Part shown: positions 1 through 5,064 of the stretch, one piece after another
Position numbering within the stretch: the stretch's first letter is position 1
How the letters are laid out: each line of letters opens with the position of its first letter
Assembly (NCBI GenBank): GCA_934569215.1
Contig: CAKTKF010000117.1
Coordinates: 1-5,123 of the forward strand
DNA from: an uncultured Oscillospiraceae bacterium
GTDB lineage: Bacteria > Bacillota > Clostridia > Oscillospirales > Oscillospiraceae
Length of the DNA stretch: 5,123 nucleotides
Reading direction: 5' to 3'
Made by a program: the position numbers and the translations under genes
The notes under the pieces: generated by a model
The model's database searches: none
The model's input: the letters and a program-made list of their open reading frames with translations, nothing else
Told to the model about the DNA's origin: nothing

Positions 1-1
1 G

Positions 2-439
2 GGGGACAGGGTGATGCAGATCCGCAACAATTATGATATATTATGGAAGAAGACCGACGGAAGCGCCGTAGGCACCGGCATTTTCAACGGCGACGTGGGT
101 ACGGTCACCGAGATCGACACCGGCACGGAGACCCTGACGGTAACCTTCGACGACCGGGCGGCGGACTACGACTTTACTCAGCTGAACGAGCTGGAGCCTG
201 CCTACGCCATGACCGTCCACAAGAGTCAGGGCAGCGAGTACCGGGCGGTGATTTTAGCGGCGTGGAACGGGTCGCCGTACCTGCTCAGCCGCAGCATCCT
301 CTACACCGCCATCACCCGGGCGAGGGAACTGCTGATTATTGTAGGTCGTGAGGAAACCGTGGCGGCGATGGTGGAGAACGCGAAGAAGAACCGCCGTTAC
401 ACGGGGCTGAAGCTTCGTTTACAGGGGAAAACCGAATGA
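2..439 (+). CDS. recD2: RecD2-type ATP-dependent DNA helicase, C-terminal fragment
   Basis: This is the last 145 codons of an SF1B helicase; the frame is open to the left window edge, so the real start lies outside. The first residues, GDRVMQIRNNYD, are the hallmark block that opens the C-terminal helicase region of RecD/RecD2 proteins. A small beta-rich insert with GDVGTV follows. AYAMTVHKSQGSEY is helicase motif V and LYTAITRARELLIIVG is motif VI, which contacts ATP and DNA. RecD2 proteins are single-subunit 5'-3' helicases of Firmicutes that lack RecBC partners and act in repair and fork processing. The UvrD_C_2 fold ends with a basic tail. The stop overlaps the start of the next gene in ATGA, which implies translational coupling. 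The family assignment is secure; the RecD2 subtype is inferred from the motif wording and the Firmicute context. Confidence 0.93.
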   Translation, partial: GDRVMQIRNNYDILWKKTDGSAVGTGIFNGDVGTVTEIDTGTETLTVTFDDRAADYDFTQLNELEPAYAMTVHKSQGSEYRAVILAAWNGSPYLLSRSILYTAITRARELLIIVGREETVAAMVENAKKNRRYTGLKLRLQGKTE

Positions 440-1089
440 GACTGGTTCACTGGCTGCTGGGCGTGCTGTTTCCACCCAAGTGCATTCTGTGCGGAAAGAT
501 ACTGGGAAAAGAGGAACTTGACCTGTGCCGCACCTGCCGTGAGGAAGCGCCGGAATTTCTTAATAGAAAAAGAAAGGGTCAATTTCTTGACAGTTTCGCC
601 GCAGTCTGGTACTATGAAGGGAACGTAAGAAGGAGCCTTCTGCGTTTTAAGTTCGGCGGCGCGAGAAATTACGCTGCTGCCTACGGCAGACTCTTGGCCA
701 TGCGTATCCAGAATCAGTACCCCGACGGGTTCGACGCGCTGACGTGGATTCCTGTCAGCCGTCTGCGAAAGCTGCGCCGGGGCTACGATCAGGTGGAGCT
801 GCTGGCGAAGGCCGTGGGGCGGGAGCTGGGGATGACCCCGACGCCCCTTCTTCGGAAAGTCCGTCACAACCGCCCCCAGTCCGGCATTCACGGCGAGGCG
901 GAACGCCGGGCAAATGTGCTGGGCGTCTACCGGCTGACCCGGGGCGCGGAGGTTGCCGGAAAGCGGATACTGCTGCTGGACGACATCCTGACCACCGGCG
1001 CCACGGCGGGAGAAGCCGCCCGGGTGCTGAAAACCGCCGGGGCGAAGGAAGTACACTGCGCCGCCGTTGCTTCGGCAGGAAGGGAATAA
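436..1089 (+). CDS. comF: ComFC-family phosphoribosyltransferase-like protein
   Basis: This 217-residue protein has the layout of ComF/ComFC proteins. An N-terminal zinc-finger-like part has Cys16, Cys19, Cys31 and Cys34 (KCILCG and LCRTCR). A phosphoribosyltransferase-like domain follows, with WIPVSRLRKLRRGYDQ at about 104-119, NRPQSG at 145-150 and the PRPP-binding loop LLLDDILTTGAT at 179-190. Length is normal for the family. ComFC is required for DNA uptake in competent Bacillus and Haemophilus relatives, probably at the cytoplasmic face where single-stranded DNA enters, but many non-competent Clostridia carry it, so competence cannot be concluded. The ATG lies inside the recD2 stop (ATGA), so translation is probably coupled; no separate strong ribosome site is visible. 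Its neighbour on the left is also a DNA-handling protein. Confidence 0.92.
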   Translation: MRLVHWLLGVLFPPKCILCGKILGKEELDLCRTCREEAPEFLNRKRKGQFLDSFAAVWYYEGNVRRSLLRFKFGGARNYAAAYGRLLAMRIQNQYPDGFDALTWIPVSRLRKLRRGYDQVELLAKAVGRELGMTPTPLLRKVRHNRPQSGIHGEAERRANVLGVYRLTRGAEVAGKRILLLDDILTTGATAGEAARVLKTAGAKEVHCAAVASAGRE

Positions 1090-1120
1090 TACGATTTCTT
1101 AATTGTAAGTAGGTGCTGTT

Positions 1121-2158
1121 ATGTTTTTATTTTCCAATGACCTGGGCGTTGACCTGGGTACATCCAACGTTTTGATTTACGCCGACGGCAAGGGACTGGT
1201 CGTCCGGGAACCCTCCGTTGTGGCTATGGACAAGAACACCGGCAAGATTTTGCAGGTGGGCGCGGCCGCCCGGAACATGCTGGGACGTACTCCCGGCAAC
1301 GTGGTCGCCATGCACCCGCTGAAGGACGGCACCGTATCCGACCATGAGATGACCGTCCGGATGCTTCAGGAAATGTTTAAGACCGCGACAAAAGCGTCCT
1401 TCTTCACCCCTAAGCCCCGTGTGGTCATCTCCGTACCCTCCGGCGTGTCCGAGGTGGAGGAGCGCAGCGTCATCAATGCCGCCATCGAGGCCGGCGCACG
1501 AAGAGTGTTCCTGATCGAGGAACCCCTGGCGGCGGGTCTGGGCGCGGGACTGGACATTCGCGGCCCCAGCGGCCACCTGGTGGTGGATATCGGCGGCGGC
1601 ACCACGGACATCGCGGTGCTGAGCATGAACGGCGTGGCGGTTTCTTCCTCGTTGAAGGTGGCGGGCAACTACTTTGACGAGATGATCGCCCGGTATGTCC
1701 GCCGTCAGCACGGCGTGGTGATTGGTCAGGTCACCGCCGAAAACGTGAAAATTCAGATCGGCCAGGTTTATCCCCGGGACGAGGAACGGAGCATGAACGT
1801 CAAGGGACGGGACTTCAAGACCGGTATGCCCAAGGTCATCACCCTGACCTCCACGGAGATTTTCGAGGTGCTGCGCCGTCCTGCCCGGATGATCACCGAC
1901 GAGGTGCTGGCGGTTCTGGAGCAGACAAGCCCCGAGCTGGTGTCGGACATTTCCGAAAACGGCATCACCCTCACCGGCGGATGCAGCCAGATCTGGGGTA
2001 TGGATCTGCTGATCGCCGAGCGCACAGGCATCGGCTGCGTCCTGGCGGACGACCCTGACGCCTGCACGGCCTACGGCGCGGGCAAGAGCCTTGCCTGGAT
2101 CAACCACATGCAGGAAGGCCCCATCAACATTGCCAGAAAACGGGCGATGCGTGGCTGA
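1121..2158 (+). CDS. mreB: MreB/Mbl-type rod shape-determining actin homologue
   Basis: This 345-residue protein is an actin-fold ATPase of the MreB family, which forms membrane-bound filaments guiding side-wall peptidoglycan synthesis. Phosphate-1 motif DLGTSN is at 11-16, IEEPLAAGLGAG at 132-143 carries the expected catalytic glutamate region, phosphate-2 motif DIGGGTTDIA is at 156-165, and the adenosine motif TGGCSQIWGMD is at 285-295. The usual adenosine motif is TGGGALLxGLD, so Cys288 and the SQIW stretch are divergent. The N-terminus begins MFLF, a short hydrophobic patch suited to membrane contact. The start is supported by AGGTG at 1111-1115, five bases before the ATG. No mreC or mreD follows, so this is a solitary copy like mbl or mreBH rather than the mreBCD locus; the choice between mreB and mbl as a name is open. 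Confidence 0.93.
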   Translation: MFLFSNDLGVDLGTSNVLIYADGKGLVVREPSVVAMDKNTGKILQVGAAARNMLGRTPGNVVAMHPLKDGTVSDHEMTVRMLQEMFKTATKASFFTPKPRVVISVPSGVSEVEERSVINAAIEAGARRVFLIEEPLAAGLGAGLDIRGPSGHLVVDIGGGTTDIAVLSMNGVAVSSSLKVAGNYFDEMIARYVRRQHGVVIGQVTAENVKIQIGQVYPRDEERSMNVKGRDFKTGMPKVITLTSTEIFEVLRRPARMITDEVLAVLEQTSPELVSDISENGITLTGGCSQIWGMDLLIAERTGIGCVLADDPDACTAYGAGKSLAWINHMQEGPINIARKRAMRG

Positions 2159-2159
2159 T

Positions 2160-2657
2160 ATGGAGAAAAAAGCGAGGATCGGGCGAAGCGCCCTGCTGAT
2201 TATCGGCATCATTTATACCGGATTGGGCGGCATTTTCGTGATACTGGGCGTTGCACTGGCGACGCTTCTGCGGGATAGCGACGGATTTATGGTCGGCCTG
2301 ATTTTTGGCGGGATCGGCGCCATATTCCTGATTTTGGGAATCATTTTCCTTGTTGTCGAATTCTGCAAGAAAAGGCGGTCAGATGCCCTGCTTGCCTCGG
2401 GACACTACGTCCTGGGCGAGGTGGTGGATATTGCCGCGAACATCAATGTCAACGTAAACGGGCGGTATCCCTACTATATAATAGTGCAGTATATTGACCC
2501 CCACGGCCTGCGGCACATTTTCAAAAGCCCCAGCCTGCGCATTTTCCGTGACCCGGAGCTGATCGGCAAAAAGGTGAAGGTCTACGTGGAAAATGACAAT
2601 TTTAAGCACTATTACGTGGACGTGGATGAGATCCTGCCCAAATATGTAGAACATTAA
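2160..2657 (+). CDS. Two-helix membrane protein with DUF3592-like domain
   Basis: This 165-residue protein has a basic N-terminus (MEKKARIGR), two hydrophobic helices at about 11-37 and 43-69, a basic stop-transfer patch (CKKRR, 69-73), and a soluble part from about 78 to the end. That part reads GEVVDI, then YPYYIIVQYIDPHG, then IGKKVKVYVENDNFKHYYVDV, a pattern resembling DUF3592 proteins, whose function is unknown. The positive-inside rule predicts both ends in the cytoplasm. The ATG begins one base after the mreB stop and has no clear ribosome site of its own, so translation is probably coupled to mreB. A GTG at 2151 in the same frame would add three residues and overlap mreB; I prefer the ATG. 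The family match is from memory of the pattern. A role with MreB is suggested only by position. Confidence 0.8.
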   Translation: MEKKARIGRSALLIIGIIYTGLGGIFVILGVALATLLRDSDGFMVGLIFGGIGAIFLILGIIFLVVEFCKKRRSDALLASGHYVLGEVVDIAANINVNVNGRYPYYIIVQYIDPHGLRHIFKSPSLRIFRDPELIGKKVKVYVENDNFKHYYVDVDEILPKYVEH

Positions 2658-2663
2658 ATAATT

Positions 2664-2694
2664 TGCCCCCAAAGGCCAAAAGCCTTTGGGGGCA
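2664..2694. terminator. Bidirectional intrinsic terminator
   Basis: A perfect 13-bp stem (2664-2676 with 2682-2694) closes a five-base loop, CAAAA. On the + strand it is followed by GTTTTCTT, seven bases after the stop of the membrane protein gene. On the - strand it is followed by AAATTATTT, just after the stop of the cysteine-rich gene at 2701. It therefore fits the shared end of two convergent transcription units. Confidence 0.93.
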
Positions 2695-2700
2695 GTTTTC

Positions 2701-3084
2701 TTAATCCTGATCGCAGGGAGCTTCTTTCTTCCGGTCGCAGCCGGTGGGGGTGAACTGGCGGGCGGGGAAGGGAATGCGGCTGAACATTTCGCAGGGATCT
2801 TCGGTGCAGCAGCCATCGCTGTCGCAGCATTCCTTTTCGGGGATGGCGTATTCCACCATGGGTACTACCAGCTGCACATCCCGTTCCAGCCGGACGATGG
2901 AGAACTGCCCCAGGGTGACATACAGGCGGCGATGGTCGCCGGAGGTGACCAGGTCTTCGTCGAACAGCGCCCGGATGGCCTCGGGAATCTGGACGGTGAC
3001 GGACTCCGCCGTCCCGCTTTCGGCGGCGTCCTTGACCTTGGAGCTGAGCACCATGGGGTCAAGCACCTCTACTGTGGATACCAA
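2701..3084 (-). CDS. Small cysteine-rich host protein, 5' end displaced by the mobile element
   Basis: The frame gives up to 127 residues. I do not recognise a named family. The N-terminal two thirds look like a compact alpha/beta domain (SVTVQIPEAIRALFDED, then GDHRRLYVTLGQFSIVRLERD). The tail is rich in cysteine: Cys86, 87, 92, 93 and 98 within ECCDSDGCCTEDPC, plus Cys116 and Cys124, which suggests metal binding. The frame is blocked by a TAA at 3085-3087, directly upstream of a TTG at 3084 that has no good ribosome site. The coding pattern starts right at this edge, so the native start was probably upstream and removed by insertion. Other possible starts are GTG at 3066 and ATG at 3054; the latter has an AGAGGTG about nine bases upstream. 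It overlaps the recombinase 3' end by 16 bases and ends at the terminator 2664-2694. Coding status is likely; the start is unsure. Confidence 0.7.
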   Translation of the reverse strand: MVSTVEVLDPMVLSSKVKDAAESGTAESVTVQIPEAIRALFDEDLVTSGDHRRLYVTLGQFSIVRLERDVQLVVPMVEYAIPEKECCDSDGCCTEDPCEMFSRIPFPARQFTPTGCDRKKEAPCDQD

Positions 3085-4592
3085 TTAGGCAGGTCTGACT
3101 GTGGGGTGTCGTCAAATTTTCGCAGGACGACGCGGACATGCCCTTCCCGGTCTACGGAAATATGGTCAAGGATGCGGCGCATGTCCACATTGGTCACCGT
3201 TTCCAGTTCCAGAAAACGCTGAATCTCGTCTGTGTAGTGTTGGACGGTTTCGGCGGCTTTTCTGCCCGAGGTAAGCTGCTCCAAATCCCTGTCCAATGCG
3301 TTCAGTTCTTCGGTAATGCCAGCGATTTTTTCTTTCAACTCGGTCAGGCTTAGAATGTCGTTGGCGTACATCTCCTGATACCGGCTCTTTTTGGACAGCA
3401 GCTTTTTTCGCTTTGTCTCGATCTCCCGCTTGGCCTGCTCCGGATTCTGAGAGGCGGGGAGACGCTTATCCAGGTTTGCCAAAATGTCCGCAGCGAAAGC
3501 ATCCCTGTCCTCAATCAGAGAAGCAAAATAATCCCGCAGCCGTTTCAGCAGCTCCGGCTCGTCCAGACAGGTGCGGTTGCCGCATTTTTCGGCGGTGTAT
3601 TGGTCATTGGTAACGCACCGCCAATATACCCGCGTGTTCGCGTAGGTGTAGCTCTTTCGTGTGAAGGAGCGCCCGCAGTGTTCGCACTTGATCAGCGTGG
3701 AAAAGATGTGCTTGGAACTGTATCTGCCTTCCCTGGACGGCTCGCCGGAAGCGTATTGAATGCGTCGGGAGGCCATGATTTCCTGGGTTTTCTGAAACAC
3801 CTCCGGCGTGACGATCGCCCAGGCGGGGCGCCGGTGACAGAACTGTTCCTCCTCGGGAAGCCGGATTTGCCTGCCGGTGAGAAAATCCTCGATTTCGTAT
3901 TTGTGATTCACTAGAATCCCGCAGTAAATGGGATTTACCAGAACACGGCGAACGCCCCGGGCATTCCAGTTGCTGCCAAACTTGGTTTTATCTCGATCGC
4001 GGTTGAGGGTCGCACTGATGGTGCGGCACCCCAGCCCTTGGTCGTTATAAAGGGAAAAAATCTTGCGGACGATTTCGGCTTCGCCGGGATTGATCTCCAG
4101 GGTGAAGTTGTCGATTCGGTCATAACCGAAAATTCTCTGGGGGACGCGGCCTTTTTCGGCGTTGATCCTTTTGCCCCATTTGACGCGCTTGGAAAGATTG
4201 CTGCTCTCCTCCTGCGCCATGGCGGAGAACAGGGTGAGAATAAACTCACTGTCCCCCATGGAGTCCATGTTGGCGGTGAGAAACAGGGTGCAGATGCCCA
4301 TGGATTTTAGCTTCCGGATGCTTTGCAGGGCGTCCACGGTGTTCCGCGCGAAGCGGCTGATATCCTTGACGACCACCATGTCAAACAGCCCCAGCTCGGC
4401 GTCCCGGAGAAGCCGCTTGAATTCCTCCCGCTTTTTCAGGCTGGTGCCGCTGATCCCTTCGTCGGCGTAGAGCCGGAACAGCTCATGGCCGCTGCGTTTG
4501 GCATATTCGACGAAAAACGCCTTCTGATGGTTCAGACTGTCAATTTGTTCGTCCTTATCCGTGGAAACACGGCAATAGGCGGCAATCCTCAT
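3069..4592 (-). CDS. Large serine recombinase
   Basis: This 507-residue protein is a large serine recombinase that cuts and rejoins DNA at short att sites, driving integration and excision. The resolvase domain spans about 1-145: YCRVS places the nucleophile at Ser10 with Arg8 beside it, and DISRFARN (77-84) is the conserved arginine region. MAQEESSNLSKRVKWG begins the long E-helix. A Recombinase (PF07508-like) DNA-binding domain covers about 155-275. A zinc ribbon follows, with Cys303, Cys306, Cys326 and Cys337 or Cys342. A charged coiled coil lies at about 385-450, and the usual end strand DREGHVRVVLRKF is near 481-493. Length fits TndX/TnpX-type enzymes. The ATG sits in the ATGA overlap with the small ORF at 4589-4720 and has no strong site of its own. 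The last codons (YPQ and stop) lie in or beyond the proposed attL core, so they may be host DNA. Confidence 0.95.
   Translation of the reverse strand: MRIAAYCRVSTDKDEQIDSLNHQKAFFVEYAKRSGHELFRLYADEGISGTSLKKREEFKRLLRDAELGLFDMVVVKDISRFARNTVDALQSIRKLKSMGICTLFLTANMDSMGDSEFILTLFSAMAQEESSNLSKRVKWGKRINAEKGRVPQRIFGYDRIDNFTLEINPGEAEIVRKIFSLYNDQGLGCRTISATLNRDRDKTKFGSNWNARGVRRVLVNPIYCGILVNHKYEIEDFLTGRQIRLPEEEQFCHRRPAWAIVTPEVFQKTQEIMASRRIQYASGEPSREGRYSSKHIFSTLIKCEHCGRSFTRKSYTYANTRVYWRCVTNDQYTAEKCGNRTCLDEPELLKRLRDYFASLIEDRDAFAADILANLDKRLPASQNPEQAKREIETKRKKLLSKKSRYQEMYANDILSLTELKEKIAGITEELNALDRDLEQLTSGRKAAETVQHYTDEIQRFLELETVTNVDMRRILDHISVDREGHVRVVLRKFDDTPQSDLPNWYPQ
3077..3083. repeat. Candidate attL core, GATACCA
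   Basis: This is the left copy of a 7-bp repeat shared with 4928-4934. A TG also matches at the third and fourth positions upstream in both copies, and the two bases between differ by transitions, giving 9 of 11 matches. It lies inside both the recombinase end and the beginning of the cysteine-rich frame. A 7-bp match alone could arise by chance; its position at the frame break is the main support. Confidence 0.45.
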
Positions 4593-4720
4593 GGGCGGGC
4601 GGTCTCGGCTTGCCGGGAAAGAAGCTTCTCAAGAAGAAGCGCTTTCAGCATTTGTTCAAAGCCTTTGGGCGTATTGGGATTTTCGAAGGTGAAGGTCAAC
4701 TGCGGCGTTTTCTTTGCCAT
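4589..4720 (-). CDS. 43-residue ORF coupled to the recombinase
   Basis: This ORF reads MAKKTPQLTFTFENPNTP and continues with a predicted amphipathic helix (about residues 19-36, FEQMLKALLLEKLLSRQ). It begins at ATG 4720 with AGGGGG eight bases upstream and stops at TGA 4589-4591, which overlaps the recombinase ATG as ATGA. The strong ribosome site, exact overlap and lack of any strong site for the recombinase itself argue that it is translated and that recombinase translation depends on it. It has no signal peptide or membrane segment. Function is unknown. It could be a recombination directionality or regulatory factor, or only a leader that sets recombinase levels; neither role is shown by the sequence. 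Confidence 0.75.
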   Translation of the reverse strand: MAKKTPQLTFTFENPNTPKGFEQMLKALLLEKLLSRQAETARP

Positions 4721-4773
4721 GGAATGTTCCCCCTTCCGTGAAACATCTTATTGGGGGAGGGGAGAGGGAATGC

Positions 4774-4804
4774 CTCCGGCAATTCCGTTTTCCCCTTGCC
4801 GGAG
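4774..4804 (-). promoter_or_regulatory. Hairpin in the leader of the recombinase operon
   Basis: A perfect 9-bp inverted repeat, CTCCGGCAA (4774-4782) and TTGCCGGAG (4796-4804), encloses a 13-base loop. On the minus strand it lies about 54 bases before the small ORF start. No T-run follows, so it is not an ordinary terminator. It could shape the leader RNA or, as DNA, be a protein-binding palindrome. No function can be assigned. Confidence 0.45.
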
Positions 4805-4884
4805 CCAGGGATGGAACGCCTTTTCAGAAAAGCCGGGAAAAACCACACAAGCAAAATGCACAGTTCAAAAGCCACAATTTCGTC

Positions 4885-4893
4885 ATTATGCCA
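4885..4893 (-). promoter_or_regulatory. Possible extended -10 promoter of the recombinase operon
   Basis: The minus strand reads TGG then CATAAT, an extended -10 with five of six consensus bases. No good -35 is found 17 bases upstream (AAATAT), so this would rely on the TG extension. It would leave a leader of about 155 bases before the small ORF. The weak score makes this tentative. Confidence 0.3.
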
Positions 4894-4927
4894 AATGCCA
4901 TGTGCAAATATTTCGCAAATTCGTGCA

Positions 4928-4934
4928 GATACCA
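4928..4934. repeat. Candidate attR core, GATACCA
   Basis: This is the right copy of the repeat at 3077-3083. It lies between the recombinase operon leader and the divergent promoter region of the next gene. The base after the core differs (T here, A at the left), which changes an ATG here into the TTG seen at the left junction. Confidence 0.45.
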
Positions 4935-4968
4935 TCAAATTGTGACAAAGTGTGAAATGAAATTCCAT
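4928..4968 (-). other. Possible displaced 5' end of the cysteine-rich gene
   Basis: On the minus strand an ATG at 4968 opens the frame MEFHFTLCHNLMVS up to the attR core, with a second ATG at 4935. Joined at the core to 3083 it runs without a stop or shift into STVEVLDPMVLSSK of the cysteine-rich protein. Neither ATG has a clear ribosome site, so the true start is uncertain, and part of this may be untranslated leader rather than coding. Confidence 0.35.
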
Positions 4969-4993
4969 GTCGACCGACGAGCGTTGACAAAGT
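4943..4993. repeat. Direct repeat TGACAAAGT near the promoter
   Basis: TGACAAAGT occurs at 4943-4951 and 4985-4993, 42 bp apart (four helical turns); the second copy covers the -35 hexamer of the + promoter. TGTGA is also repeated at 4941-4945 and 4951-4955. These could be operator sites, but chance is not excluded. Confidence 0.3.
4962..4990 (-). promoter_or_regulatory. Possible divergent promoter toward the interrupted gene
   Basis: On the minus strand TTGTCA (4990-4985), a 17-base spacer and TGGAAT (4967-4962) form a fair promoter that overlaps the + promoter at its -35. It would point to attR and, before insertion, to the cysteine-rich gene. If used, the ATG at 4968 cannot be the start, and the ATG at 4935 or a later one would be. 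Confidence 0.25.
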
Positions 4994-5012
4994 CGTTTCG
5001 CGATGTTAAACT
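4984..5012 (+). promoter_or_regulatory. Sigma-A-type promoter of the right-edge gene
   Basis: TTGACA at 4984-4989 is followed by a 17-bp spacer and TAAACT at 5007-5012, with TG at 5004-5005 giving an extended -10. This is a strong match. Transcription would begin near 5019 and give a leader of about 45 bases before ATG 5065. The region lies outside the proposed element and so belongs to the host. Confidence 0.75.
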
Positions 5013-5064
5013 GATGCCATCCTAGGAAGGAAACAAAAATCCAAATAAAAAACAGGAGGAAACT

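Larger units (their letters stand above)
3077..4934 (-). mobile_element. Compact serine-recombinase element, proposed limits
   Basis: The proposed element runs between two copies of GATACCA and is about 1.86 kb. It contains only the 43-residue ORF, the large serine recombinase and an AT-richer leader of about 200 bp at the right end. Support comes from three points: the cysteine-rich gene is blocked just at the left copy; joining the outer flanks at the repeat makes a continuous open frame; and a host-type promoter and gene begin just right of the right copy. Tn4451 and Tn5397 relatives use a GA dinucleotide at their ends, and GATACCA begins with GA. No cargo, conjugation or replication gene is present. 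The limits rest on a short repeat and are provisional. Confidence 0.5.

Noticed and set aside
397..1056. 219-residue ORF antisense to comF
   Set aside because: Shadow of the ComF frame; low-complexity composition and no ribosome site.
1090..1120. Promoter or terminator between comF and mreB
   Set aside because: The 31-base gap shows no hairpin and no recognisable -35/-10 pair; only the mreB ribosome site is supported.
1127..2212. 361-residue ORF antisense to mreB
   Set aside because: It mirrors a clear mreB coding frame, is rich in His, Gly and Ala as expected of a GC-rich shadow, and shows no motif.
2686..3222. 178-residue + strand ORF over the cysteine-rich gene
   Set aside because: It starts in the terminator hairpin and is antisense to a frame with coherent protein character.
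4323..4955. 210-residue + strand ORF antisense to the recombinase 5' end and leader
   Set aside because: Its coding strand opposes a certain recombinase domain and it runs into non-coding leader; no motif or ribosome site.
4941..4955. CRP-like TGTGA site
   Set aside because: The two TGTGA units are direct, not inverted, so they do not form a CRP-type palindrome.
4696..4968. 90-residue minus-strand ORF spanning attR and the small ORF leader
   Set aside because: Its body overlaps the leader and the better supported small ORF in another frame, and it has no ribosome site. Its first 14 codons are of interest only as the possible displaced 5' end of the cysteine-rich gene.
3086..5030. Alternative att pair TAGGCAGG / TAGGAAGG
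   Set aside because: Only 7 of 8 bases match, and it would place the strong promoter of the right-hand gene inside the element and give no continuous host frame.
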